Part shown: piece by piece, positions 38,470-47,755 of the stretch
Layout: each line of letters starts with the position of its first letter
Numbering within the stretch: position 1 is the stretch's first letter
Assembly: GCA_028687335.1 (NCBI GenBank)
Contig: JAQUAI010000006.1
Span: 82,046-137,692, forward strand
DNA length: 55,647 nt
Reading direction: 5' to 3'
DNA from: Gallionella sp.
Lineage (GTDB): Bacteria; Pseudomonadota; Gammaproteobacteria; Burkholderiales; Gallionellaceae
Translations under genes and position numbers: made by a program
Notes under the pieces: generated by a model
What the model saw: only the letters and a program-made list of their open reading frames with translations
Told to the model about the DNA's origin: nothing
Database searches by the model: none

Positions 38470-39696
38470 ATGAATCTCGGTTTCTACATCATCCTTGCCG
38501 CGCAGTTCTTTTCAGCATTGGCGGACAATGCACTGTTATTCGCCGCCATTGCCCTGCTCAAAGATTTAAGTTCTCCCGCCTGGCATACCCCCATCCTGCA
38601 ACAAGGCTTCATCGTTTCTTATATTGTGCTGGCTCCCTTTGTTGGCGCTTTTGCAGACTCTCTCCCCAAGGGGCGAGTTATGTTCATCAGCAACATTATC
38701 AAGCTCACCGGCTGTATCGCCATGCTGATTGGCGTTCATCCCTTGTTTGCTTACGGCCTGGTCGGGCTTGGTGCGGCGGCCTATTCACCCGCCAAGTACG
38801 GCATCCTCACCGAATATTTACCACATGACCAATTGGTCAAAGCCAATAGTTGGATGGAAGGTCTAACCGTCGCTGCCATCGTGTTCGGCGCGGTGATTGG
38901 GGGCATGCTGATTAGCCCGACTTTATTTGGCCCGCTAGTGGCCTCGCTTGATATTCCGCTGTTGGATAGCGTTGGTAAACTGGCTATCGCTGCAATTGTG
39001 CTGCTCTATATTGTGGCGGCGATTTTTAATCTCTACATTCCCCAAGTAGCCATTGATCATAAGCCGCTCAAACGTAATCCGGTATTCCTGCTGAAGGACT
39101 TTTGGCATTGCTTCATCCTATTGTGGAAAGACCCGCTTGGCCAAGTTTCACTTGCAGTAACCACGCTATTCTGGGGTGCCGGGGCGACATTGCGTCTGCT
39201 CATCCTCGGTTGGGCTGCGGTGGCTTTGCAATATGACATCAGCGAAGCGGCCAAACTGACCGCTTGGGTCGCTATCGGTATTGCCATTGGCTCGGTATTG
39301 GCGGCCAAGTTCATCAAGTTGGAGCACTCGGTCAAAGTATTGCCAGTTGGCATCGCGATGGGGGTCTTCGTATTGCTGATGATTCCGGTCACCAACAGCA
39401 CACTGGCCATCCTCCTGCTGATCGTGATTGGAGCAATGGGCGGGTACTTTGTGGTACCGATGAATGCGCTACTTCAACACCGTGGACATCTGCTGATGGG
39501 CGCAGGACGTTCCATCGCAGTTCAAAATTTCAACGAGAACCTGAGTATTTTCGCCATGCTCGGTTTATATGCAGTCATGCAAAAGATGGATTTACACATC
39601 TATCTCATCATTCTGGTCTTTGGTCTGCTGCTGTCCGGCATTATGACGGCACTCTATAAGCGACACGGCCACGATCAGGATACGGGGAAATTCTAG
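38470..39696 (+). CDS. lplT: Lysophospholipid transporter LplT (MFS)
   Basis: Inner-membrane flippase of the major facilitator superfamily that returns lysophospholipids for re-acylation. The 408-residue protein has about eleven to twelve hydrophobic helices and the LplT-type opening FYIILAAQFFSALADNALLFAA with the conserved SPAKYGILTEYLP (about 103-115). The usual fused partner Aas is not in the window. Its stop codon shares CTAG with the stop of the convergent GGDEF-EAL gene. Confidence 0.9.
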   Translation: MNLGFYIILAAQFFSALADNALLFAAIALLKDLSSPAWHTPILQQGFIVSYIVLAPFVGAFADSLPKGRVMFISNIIKLTGCIAMLIGVHPLFAYGLVGLGAAAYSPAKYGILTEYLPHDQLVKANSWMEGLTVAAIVFGAVIGGMLISPTLFGPLVASLDIPLLDSVGKLAIAAIVLLYIVAAIFNLYIPQVAIDHKPLKRNPVFLLKDFWHCFILLWKDPLGQVSLAVTTLFWGAGATLRLLILGWAAVALQYDISEAAKLTAWVAIGIAIGSVLAAKFIKLEHSVKVLPVGIAMGVFVLLMIPVTNSTLAILLLIVIGAMGGYFVVPMNALLQHRGHLLMGAGRSIAVQNFNENLSIFAMLGLYAVMQKMDLHIYLIILVFGLLLSGIMTALYKRHGHDQDTGKF

Positions 39697-42164
39697 ACCA
39701 CAACTTCCGCAGAGGTGGCACTACGGCTGCGCTCATCCCAACACCCGAGTAAGTTTTCAAACTCATCAATAGGGATAGGGCGACTGAATAGATAACCTTG
39801 AAAGGATTCGCAGCCACGCGCTATGAGTGATGCAATCTGCGCGGACTCTTCCACTCCCTCGGCGATTACATCGAAACCAAAGTTTTTCGCCAATTCGGAG
39901 ATGGTCTGAACCATCACCGCATCGCCCGGGTCAGTCAAAATATCGCGTACGAAAGACTGATCAATCTTGAGCATATTGATCGGCAAGCGTTTGATATATT
40001 GCAATGACGAATAGCCCGTACCGAAATCATCCATCGAAAAACGCACGCCAATTTCCCGTAATGTGGCCATTTTTTCAATGGCCAGCTCGACGTTCTCCAG
40101 CACGAGGTTTTCGGTTAATTCCAACTCTAAACGTACCGGATTAGCTCCGGTGCTATGCAGAATCGATTTAACCTGCGCCACAAAATTAGGCTGATGAAAC
40201 TGCACCGGACTGACATTGACAGACAGCGTTAATGCCTTTGCGATTGGATCTTGTTCCCATTTTTTGATCTGCTTACAGGCCGACTCCAGCACCCAGTAGC
40301 CTATTGGCAAAATCAGCTTGGTCTGTTCTGCCAGAGGAATGAACTCGGACGGAGCTAACATACCCAGTACCGAACTGTTCCAGCGCAGCAATACTTCCGC
40401 ACCTAGCAAGCTGTGATTGCGATTGGTTTGCAACTGGAAATGTATGGACAGTTCATTATTGGCTAAGGCATGGCGTAGCGCATTCTCCATTAATGCACGC
40501 GCCTCCAATGTTGCCTGCATCGAAAGCTCAAAGAAACGCACAGTATTTCGTCCGGCCTCTTTGGCTTGGTACATAGCGACATCGGTACGCTTGAGTAATT
40601 CATCTATGCCGACCTCTTCGCCAAGGAACAAACTAACACCGATGCTCGGAGAACTTTCATGTTCGTAATCATTGAGAACATAAGTCTCGGACAGACACTC
40701 ACGAATCTTTTCCGCTACCTGACTGGCTTGCTGAACAGCCTCACTCTGTTCCGCACTCAGTCCTTCCAATAAAATCACAAACTCATCTCCGCCAAATCGG
40801 GCGACGCTATCCGCCCCCCGAATACAGCGAGTGATTCGTTGCGCCACCTCAATCAACATCAAATCGCCGAAAGCATGTCCCTTGGTGTCATTCAGTATTT
40901 TGAAATGATCGAGATCAAGGAAGAGTACAGCACCGTAATGGCGGCTTCTCTGGCTCTGCACCAATGCCAGATGCAACCTGTCCATTAACAAACGGCGGTT
41001 GGGCAGCATCGTTAGCGGATCAAAAAAGGCCAAGTTACGAATTTCTTCTTCAGCTTTTTTTCGCTCCGATATATCGACGAAAACGGCCACGTAGTTGCTA
41101 ATTTGATCACGGTTATAAACGGCGGTAATCGTCAGCCACTTTGGATAGACAGAGCCATCCTTGCGTTTATCCCAGACCTCCCCCGCCCACTTGCCCTGCT
41201 CGATCAGCGCATTCCACATAGTGGCGTAAAAACGTTGATCATGACGACCGGAACTCAGTATGCGGGGATTCATCCCGATTACATCGGCAGACGAATAGCC
41301 AGTTGTGGCCTCGAAGGATTTATTAACCCTCACGATATTTGCCTTGCTATCTGTCACCATAATTGATTCTTGTGCATTAAATGCGACGGCGGCAATTCTC
41401 AACTCTCGGTGCGATTCTTCGATGCTAGCGGCCATCGCATCATAAGCAGCCCCCAGTTCAGAAAGCTCATCTGCACCTTTAAGGTTGGCGCGTACCGTGT
41501 AGTCACCCGCCGCTAATTTGGCCGAGATATTTGCCAGAATTTTCGTTCGGCGAGTAACCAATAGATGCAAAATAACAGCAATGAACAGGGAGGCGAGAAG
41601 ATTGATGAGGCCGAAGATAGATGCCTGCATTAGTGTGGCATCGCGCGCATCGTTCAGGTCACCAGTAATGTCATATTCCACATACAAAACCCCCATGCGC
41701 TTTTGCAAGCCCCCTTTTTCATACTTAATGATGAGCGGGAAATAACCTTGCAGCAGGTTTGTATTACTTGAGTTAAAGGCCAGATAGCGAGCTCCCTTGC
41801 TTATTGCAATAGAGGAAGACGCAAGGTTATATCCGGTATATTCTGTCGCGAGGTCGCCCTTCCAACCGTAACGGCTGGACATAACGATCTTGTTATTTTC
41901 ATCGGCTAGCAGCACGGTTTGTACACCCGGGTACATGGCGCTAAGCGACAGGCTCAATAACGCCTGTTGCTCTTCCCCAGCCGTCAGCTTGTTGTACAAA
42001 ATGTTTTGCAGCATATCCATCTGCAAGCCCAGCTCTTTGCGGGCTCGCTTCTCAATCAACTTGCGATTGGCCATATCCTCCTGATAGTAGATCAGCAGCG
42101 AGTTCGTCAGTGAAACGATCACCAGAACAAGCGGAATGAGGAGGGAGAGCCGGTGGTATTTCAT
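39693..42164 (-). CDS. Membrane PAS-GGDEF-EAL protein (cyclic-di-GMP turnover)
   Basis: An 823-residue membrane signalling protein. Order: transmembrane helix (about 6-25), periplasmic domain (about 30-180), second helix (about 182-205), HAMP (about 206-255), PAS (about 260-375), GGDEF (about 385-545) and EAL (about 560-810). GGDEF is intact (RFGGDEFVILLEG). The EAL signature reads EVLLR, which keeps the metal-binding E and the ExLxR pattern; DDFGTGYSSL, KIDQSF and EGVEE are present, so both synthesis and hydrolysis are possible. The ATG overlaps the stop of the binding-lipoprotein gene (ATGA). It is a close relative of the C-terminal half encoded at 43214-46243. Confidence 0.9.
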   Translation of the reverse strand: MKYHRLSLLIPLVLVIVSLTNSLLIYYQEDMANRKLIEKRARKELGLQMDMLQNILYNKLTAGEEQQALLSLSLSAMYPGVQTVLLADENNKIVMSSRYGWKGDLATEYTGYNLASSSIAISKGARYLAFNSSNTNLLQGYFPLIIKYEKGGLQKRMGVLYVEYDITGDLNDARDATLMQASIFGLINLLASLFIAVILHLLVTRRTKILANISAKLAAGDYTVRANLKGADELSELGAAYDAMAASIEESHRELRIAAVAFNAQESIMVTDSKANIVRVNKSFEATTGYSSADVIGMNPRILSSGRHDQRFYATMWNALIEQGKWAGEVWDKRKDGSVYPKWLTITAVYNRDQISNYVAVFVDISERKKAEEEIRNLAFFDPLTMLPNRRLLMDRLHLALVQSQRSRHYGAVLFLDLDHFKILNDTKGHAFGDLMLIEVAQRITRCIRGADSVARFGGDEFVILLEGLSAEQSEAVQQASQVAEKIRECLSETYVLNDYEHESSPSIGVSLFLGEEVGIDELLKRTDVAMYQAKEAGRNTVRFFELSMQATLEARALMENALRHALANNELSIHFQLQTNRNHSLLGAEVLLRWNSSVLGMLAPSEFIPLAEQTKLILPIGYWVLESACKQIKKWEQDPIAKALTLSVNVSPVQFHQPNFVAQVKSILHSTGANPVRLELELTENLVLENVELAIEKMATLREIGVRFSMDDFGTGYSSLQYIKRLPINMLKIDQSFVRDILTDPGDAVMVQTISELAKNFGFDVIAEGVEESAQIASLIARGCESFQGYLFSRPIPIDEFENLLGCWDERSRSATSAEVVV

Positions 42165-43144
42165 TGTGTCAAACAGCTGTCTGCCTCGGCAGAAAGTGCC
42201 GTCGAGATATCAACAGGCTTGGTTAACTGCCCCTCGCGCAACATCACTTGCAGCAATTTTTGAGCGGCAGGCGTAATGATCGGCTGCTGACCGAGTAATA
42301 ACTTCCGGTTTTCTTGCTGGCTCGGAATCGTGATGCCGCCAGCCATGTGGTGGTATTCATTTTCATTGACACCGAGCCGTTTGCTCATGCGTCTGGCTGC
42401 GTCATCGGGAGATTGTTTGATGTAATCCAGTGTGCGAAACCACTGCTTCACGACATGACAGACTTCTTGGCGGCGGCTTTGAAATACATCCTCATGCACC
42501 ACCATCAAATCGAGTATCTCATTCGGGATCTGGCTGCTGTCAAAAATGACATGAGCCCCCATCCCAGCAAGCTCGGATTTGAACGGTTCAAAAGTAATGA
42601 AGGCATCTGCCTTCCCTTGTCGGTACATATTTGCATGCTGATTTTCCGAACTGGGTAACACTTGAACATCTTTACGTTCCAGTTTTGCCGCATCAAGCAG
42701 TCGGCTCAACATATACACGCCCAGCGGAATATTGGTGATAGCAATGCGTTTTTCTTTTAGGTCGGAAAGCTTTTGAATCTGCGGCGATACCATCACGGCA
42801 TCGCCGCCATTAGAACTATCCATCACAAACAGGATGCGTAATTTGGCACCGCTGGCTAATAACTCGATCGTCTCATCCAGCGTCAACGTCGCCATATCGG
42901 CTGAGCGATTGCGAAAAGACTCCAGCGTAATATCCGACGATGGCAATTCGAAAATATTGGCTTGTGCTTTGGGCAGATAGCCGATGTCGCGTGCCAGATA
43001 GATAGGCTCATAGCCTGGCCACGGACTACTGGCAATGCGTAAAGGGATTTGCGACTCAGGGCTACCGCATGACACCAGCGACAAAGCACACAGCCAGCAC
43101 GCCAAAGCTGTAGCCAGACGCTGCACATTCATATTCATTTTCAT
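42161..43144 (-). CDS. Periplasmic substrate-binding lipoprotein (NMT1/SsuA-like)
   Basis: A 327-residue protein with a lipoprotein signal peptide (lipobox LVSC, C26) and an ABC-type binding fold of the nitrate/sulfonate/thiamine-precursor group: LRIASSPWPGYEPIYLARDIGYL, DMATLTLDETIELLASG, LKEKRIAITNIPLGVYMLSRLL, ADAFITFEPF. No permease or ATPase gene is nearby; instead the stop overlaps the start of the PAS-GGDEF-EAL gene. A likely role is to bind a small molecule in the periplasm and present it to that sensor (inference). Three ATGs lie at the start; the second (43138) has the best-placed AAAGG, so the protein may be two residues shorter. Confidence 0.85.
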   Translation of the reverse strand: MKMNMNVQRLATALACWLCALSLVSCGSPESQIPLRIASSPWPGYEPIYLARDIGYLPKAQANIFELPSSDITLESFRNRSADMATLTLDETIELLASGAKLRILFVMDSSNGGDAVMVSPQIQKLSDLKEKRIAITNIPLGVYMLSRLLDAAKLERKDVQVLPSSENQHANMYRQGKADAFITFEPFKSELAGMGAHVIFDSSQIPNEILDLMVVHEDVFQSRRQEVCHVVKQWFRTLDYIKQSPDDAARRMSKRLGVNENEYHHMAGGITIPSQQENRKLLLGQQPIITPAAQKLLQVMLREGQLTKPVDISTALSAEADSCLTQ

Positions 43145-43213
43145 CCTTTGGTACTTGAGGCTCTAACGGCCTTTCAGTGTTTTATGGAAATAAGCGGTTT
43201 GCTTTCGCCTGAG

Positions 43214-46200
43214 CTATATTTTTTGTTGTACCAGCGTCTCGAACTCGGTGAGCGGCACCGGCTTACTGAATAAATATCCCTGATATGCCATACAGTTATG
43301 TTGTTTCAGCAAGGTGAATTGTGCCTCAGTTTCAACCCCCTCGGCTATCACGTTCAAACGGAAGTTAGTCGCCATATCAATAATCGTCTTTACCATCACT
43401 GCATCATTGGCATCGCTGACAATATCCTGAACAAAGCTTTGGTCGATCTTGATCTGATCCAGCGGCAACTTTTTCAAATAAGACAATGACGAATAGCCGG
43501 TGCCGAAATCATCCAGCGACAGTTGAATGCCAAGGGCTTTTAGCGCGTGCATTTTTTTCACGACATCTGCCACATCCCCCAGCACAACACTCTCGGTCAA
43601 CTCTAGTTTCAGAAGCGACGGCTTTATTCCATGCTCGATGAGCATCGCGGCCACAATATCAACGAGATCATCCCGGCGGAATTGGCGCGCACTGATGTTG
43701 ACTGCCAATGAGAGATGTTGCATTTTTGCATTTCTCTGCCAACAAGCCAGTTGGCGACAGGCTGTTTCCAATACCCAATGACCAATATCCAGAATGAGTG
43801 AGCTTTCTTCGGCAACGGGGATGAACTGCGCGGGTGAAACCATGCCCCGCCGAGGATGCTGCCAGCGAATCAGCGCTTCGGCTCCAATCGTATTCAACGC
43901 GTTATCAACCTGTAACTGGTAATACAAGTGCAACTCCCCACGCTCAGCAGCATGGCGCAGATCATTTTCAATCGCTTCGTGCTGTTCGACATTCGCCTGC
44001 ATAGTGGGGTCAAAGAACCTCACCGCATTACGCCCGTTGCTCTTGGCCTGATACATCGCCAGATCGGCGCGACGCAACAACTCATCCGGTGAGCTTTCAG
44101 TGCCGTGGAACAGCGTGACCCCGATGCTGGGAGAGCTGTGATGCTCATGCGCTTTCAAATGATAGGGTTTTGCCAATGAAGTACGGATTTTCTCGGCCAC
44201 TACCCCTACCTTATGAGCGGCATTCTGGGCATCGTCGTCAGCACCCTCGATCAATACCACGAACTCATCCCCGCCTAGACGAGCCACGGTATCCATTTCA
44301 CGCACGCAAAGTTTGAGACGTTGCGCTACTTCAATCAGCATGAGATCGCCGAACTCGTGTCCCAGCGTGTCATTGAGCGTCTTGAAACGATCCATATCCA
44401 AAAACAAAACCGCGCCGTAGTCATTGCGGCGCGCAGAGCCCGGCAACGAGACACGTAAGCGATCAAGGAACAGACGGCGGTTCGGCAGCCGGGTCAGCGG
44501 GTCGTAAAACGCCAATACGCGTATTTCCTCTTCGGCACGTTTGCGCTCGGTAATATCGCTGAATATCGCAACATACTGGGTAATCTCATCCCGATCATTT
44601 TTCACGGCAGTAATGGTCATCCACTTGGGATAGATGTCGCCGTCTTTGCGCTTGTCCCATATCTCACCTGACCACGAGCCGACGTGCTGTAGCTGCTGCC
44701 ACATCTCGATATAAAAATTGTGGTCATGTCGGCCAGAGCTCATGATGCGCGGGTTCTTGCCGATCACCTCTTCCAAGCTATATCCGGTCACCTCGGTGAA
44801 TGCACGGTTGACATTGAGAATACGCGAACGTGCATCGGTGATCAAAATGGCATCATGCGACTCAAAAGTGGCCGCCGCAATACGCAAGGCTTCCTGTGTA
44901 TTTTTCTGTTCGGTAATATCTTGCACCATCCCCACAGAACGCACCGCCTCACCCGCCTCATCAAATTCGGTGATGCAATGTTCGCGTACCCACTTAATGC
45001 TGTCATCCGATAGCAGCAGTCGATGTTCGATATCGTAGGGACACTTTTCAAGCAGTGACCGTTCATACGCTTTATCAATCATCTCGCGGTCTCTGGGATG
45101 CACAAAACGCATGAATAAATCATAGGAAATTTCGGCTTGGGACGGGTCAAGCTGGAAGATGCGATAAACCTCATCCGACCAGTGCAATACCCCTGTTTTG
45201 AAAATCATTTCCCAACTGCCTAGCTTGGCAAGTCGCTGTGCTTCGTTAAGCAACTCCTGATTGTGTTGTAACGCTAGGCTGGCACTTTTGCGTTGCGAGA
45301 TGTCATGTGCAAACACGAAAACCTTGCGAATATTCTCCATGAAGGTGACCGAAATTTCGATGTCGTACACCTCGCCGTTCTTACGCCGGTGGCGGGTTTC
45401 AAAACGATCCTGACCGTGCTCGAATATTTTCTTAAGGTGAGCGGCGACATCTTCGGGGCGTTCGTTGGCCTCAAGCTCGCTAATATGCATGCCGATCAAC
45501 TCACTTCTGGTATAGCCGGAGAGCCAAACGTAAGCTTCATTAACCTCTTCCAGAATGCCATCGTCACTCGTCATCCAGAATCCGTCCATCGCCGTTTCAA
45601 TCACCTGATGATGGCGCTGCAAGACCGACTGTATTTTCTGGCGTTCGGTAATATCACGGCTGGCGACAAAAAGATAAGACTCACCTTCCAGATCAACTCC
45701 CGTCATGCATAGCTCGACATCAATCAAATGTCCGTCTTTGCAGCGTTGCACGGTCTCTAATGCTGCGCTATTGCCGATCAATTCGCTAATCTTGGCGCGC
45801 AACTCCTCAGCACTCCACTGTACGTTCCAATCAGCGACATTTAATTGAGACATCTCGCTCGGGGTATAGCCGAGCATGTTGCAAAAGGCATCATTTGCCT
45901 CCACTACATTGCCCTCGGCATCCAGCACATAAATGCCTTCCATCGAGCTTTTCATCAAGGTTTGATTGCGGCGGAGCAACTTGCTGGTGACGCGCAATAT
46001 TTCGCGCTGTTCGGTGATATCCAAGCCCATACCAATCAAAAGCACGATCCCACCGCGCTCGATCCGCTTTCCGGTAAACAAGAACGGCGTGCCGTGTCCG
46101 TCCTTCGCAATCAGCGTTGCTTCCACTGATGCATCACCCAGTTCAAAGGTCTCGGTGATACGTTTCTCGATCAATGCACGTTCGTCGTCACGGAACAAAT

Positions 46201-46243
46201 CCAAGGGGTGTATCGCCGCGATCTCTTGATCTGTCATACCCAA
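43214..46243 (-). CDS. Multi-PAS GGDEF-EAL protein, C-terminal part of a frameshifted gene
   Basis: This frame encodes the C-terminal two thirds of a large sensor: the end of a first PAS (MTDQEIAAIHPLDLFRDDE), four more PAS domains (about 95-195, 215-320, 330-450 and 455-580), GGDEF (RLGGDEFVVLIEG, about 655) and EAL (GAEALIRWQHP, about 787), with DDFGTGYSSL and EGVETEAQ. Both catalytic domains look intact. The only start is a TTG at 46241-46243 without a ribosome-binding site, inside a PAS domain, and it continues directly from the frame of 46234-47679. As read it is probably not made on its own. It belongs with its N-terminal part as one broken gene. Confidence 0.8.
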   Translation of the reverse strand: MGMTDQEIAAIHPLDLFRDDERALIEKRITETFELGDASVEATLIAKDGHGTPFLFTGKRIERGGIVLLIGMGLDITEQREILRVTSKLLRRNQTLMKSSMEGIYVLDAEGNVVEANDAFCNMLGYTPSEMSQLNVADWNVQWSAEELRAKISELIGNSAALETVQRCKDGHLIDVELCMTGVDLEGESYLFVASRDITERQKIQSVLQRHHQVIETAMDGFWMTSDDGILEEVNEAYVWLSGYTRSELIGMHISELEANERPEDVAAHLKKIFEHGQDRFETRHRRKNGEVYDIEISVTFMENIRKVFVFAHDISQRKSASLALQHNQELLNEAQRLAKLGSWEMIFKTGVLHWSDEVYRIFQLDPSQAEISYDLFMRFVHPRDREMIDKAYERSLLEKCPYDIEHRLLLSDDSIKWVREHCITEFDEAGEAVRSVGMVQDITEQKNTQEALRIAAATFESHDAILITDARSRILNVNRAFTEVTGYSLEEVIGKNPRIMSSGRHDHNFYIEMWQQLQHVGSWSGEIWDKRKDGDIYPKWMTITAVKNDRDEITQYVAIFSDITERKRAEEEIRVLAFYDPLTRLPNRRLFLDRLRVSLPGSARRNDYGAVLFLDMDRFKTLNDTLGHEFGDLMLIEVAQRLKLCVREMDTVARLGGDEFVVLIEGADDDAQNAAHKVGVVAEKIRTSLAKPYHLKAHEHHSSPSIGVTLFHGTESSPDELLRRADLAMYQAKSNGRNAVRFFDPTMQANVEQHEAIENDLRHAAERGELHLYYQLQVDNALNTIGAEALIRWQHPRRGMVSPAQFIPVAEESSLILDIGHWVLETACRQLACWQRNAKMQHLSLAVNISARQFRRDDLVDIVAAMLIEHGIKPSLLKLELTESVVLGDVADVVKKMHALKALGIQLSLDDFGTGYSSLSYLKKLPLDQIKIDQSFVQDIVSDANDAVMVKTIIDMATNFRLNVIAEGVETEAQFTLLKQHNCMAYQGYLFSKPVPLTEFETLVQQKI

Positions 46244-47679
46244 AAATTACGATTCCACATCAGGAACCGTCCTGCGGTATCAAACATATAGAAAATGCCA
46301 GGCAGCGACTCGATCAAACTTTTGCGGAAATTATTCTCGTGCTGCAAGGCTTCTTCCGCCTCGGTACGTTTGTCGATTTCCTCTCTTAGACGCGCGTTAA
46401 TGACGGTAAGCTCATCGGTACGCTGTTCAACTCGATCCTCCAAATTGGTATTGAGTTGCAGCACGTCCTGTTCACGCTGCAACAATCGGCTCAGCATGGA
46501 ATCGATAGCAGAAACCAGCAATCCAATTTGCCCTCCGGTTTTGGGTGGGAGCTTGAAAGCATAGTTGCCACCGGCAATAGCGTTGGCCACAGCGGTGAGT
46601 TGATCGAGCGGCGCGAACATGCGGCGCAACACAAAAAACACGAAGCCAGCTACCAGCAGTGTCAACAATAGCCCGCTAATAATGTGCTGCGTCGGAATAG
46701 CGGTAATTCCCGTTTCAATCAAATCGGCGGGAAGTCCATAAGCCAGTACTAAAAAGCGCGCAGGTTGTGCTGAGTCAAAATGAATGCGTTTTGCTGCAAG
46801 GTATTGCTGTGTTTTACCGACACTGTATTCTTGCAGCGACAGTTCATCCTTCGCGTTTTCGCCATACAGAATCGAGGTCACGGGGAAATCAGCCATGATT
46901 CCGCCTTGACTGGTTTCAAAGACTCGCGTTACATCGGGGTGCATCAGGTAGATACCATTCATATTGGCGATGTAGGTACGCGCACCGAATGGCATCTCTT
47001 GAGTGGCCGATGTCAGCACTCTGCTCATGTCCATATGCGTGACAAGCAAACCAAAGTGCTTTCCCTGCCCATCAAAAACGGGAACTACCGCACGTAAAGC
47101 AGGATGTTGTGGAAACACGACTGGCTCTTGCTCGTGATCTAGAAAAAATCTAGATAGCGCTACTTGCCCAGCAGAAAGCTCCATACTTAGCTTGAAATAC
47201 TCTTGCTCGGCTTTGGATTGCAATCCGGCATCGGGGGTAACTTCGGCTTTCCCCTTATTCCCCATCCTGACTTCCACAAGCTCGCGTCCCCCGTTGGCGA
47301 CACCGATGTAACGGATGTTGTAATACTCAGGGTGTGCTTGAATAAAAGCACCAAGAATTTCTTGCAGACGCTTTTTCCATACTGCATTGCTATTATTTTC
47401 GCGCGGGTCAATGCCACCATTCTGGCTGGCGCGGACGATACCGGTGATCGGCGGAGTATTCGATAAAAACAAGGTGTCGCGGCGTAACGTCTCCACCACA
47501 TTTCGCAAGCGTTGCGTTTCTGATGTCAGGTTGTGATTGATTTGAGCTCGTCGCTCATTTAGATAGTCATTTTGTAAACGCGATTCCTCGATGAGCAGCA
47601 GACTAAATGCACCGAAGACCACGGCAATTAATGCAGTGGTGGTGATAAGTGTGGAAAGGTGAATATCACGCAGTGCCAT
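46234..47679 (-). CDS. dCache-HAMP sensor, N-terminal part of a frameshifted PAS-GGDEF-EAL gene
   Basis: A 481-residue protein with a transmembrane helix (about 9-29), a long periplasmic double-Cache domain (about 35-325, with YNIRYIGVANGGRELVEVRM and RTYIANMNGIYLMHPD), a second helix (about 330-352), HAMP (about 353-405), a coiled coil (about 405-450), and the first half of a PAS domain (GIFYMFDTAGRFLMWNRNF) that ends abruptly at a TGA. The rest of that PAS lies in another frame, next to it. Against the PAS motif of the downstream part (NDAFCNMLGYT), ten bases are missing. If translated alone, it would be a membrane sensor without output. Confidence 0.8.
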   Translation of the reverse strand: MALRDIHLSTLITTTALIAVVFGAFSLLLIEESRLQNDYLNERRAQINHNLTSETQRLRNVVETLRRDTLFLSNTPPITGIVRASQNGGIDPRENNSNAVWKKRLQEILGAFIQAHPEYYNIRYIGVANGGRELVEVRMGNKGKAEVTPDAGLQSKAEQEYFKLSMELSAGQVALSRFFLDHEQEPVVFPQHPALRAVVPVFDGQGKHFGLLVTHMDMSRVLTSATQEMPFGARTYIANMNGIYLMHPDVTRVFETSQGGIMADFPVTSILYGENAKDELSLQEYSVGKTQQYLAAKRIHFDSAQPARFLVLAYGLPADLIETGITAIPTQHIISGLLLTLLVAGFVFFVLRRMFAPLDQLTAVANAIAGGNYAFKLPPKTGGQIGLLVSAIDSMLSRLLQREQDVLQLNTNLEDRVEQRTDELTVINARLREEIDKRTEAEEALQHENNFRKSLIESLPGIFYMFDTAGRFLMWNRNFWV

Positions 47680-47708
47680 GAAAATCCCTACTCAGGATAG
47701 GACAACCC

Positions 47709-47735
47709 GATGCTACACCAGCATCATGCGTGATG
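47709..47735 (-). promoter_or_regulatory. Two mutually exclusive hairpins before the sensor gene
   Basis: GATGCT-ACACC-AGCATC (47709-47725) overlaps CATCA-TGCG-TGATG (47722-47735), so only one can form. They lie in the 76-base gap between udg and the sensor gene. Possibly an attenuator; no T-run is seen. Confidence 0.3.
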
Positions 47736-47755
47736 AAAGCCAGATTAACGCGCAG

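Noticed and set aside
46230..46250. Programmed -1 frameshift joining the sensor and GGDEF-EAL halves
   Set aside because: A slip on TTT would restore the frame, but the site lacks a full XXXYYYZ heptamer, and the joined PAS would be three residues short. A deletion or read error is simpler.
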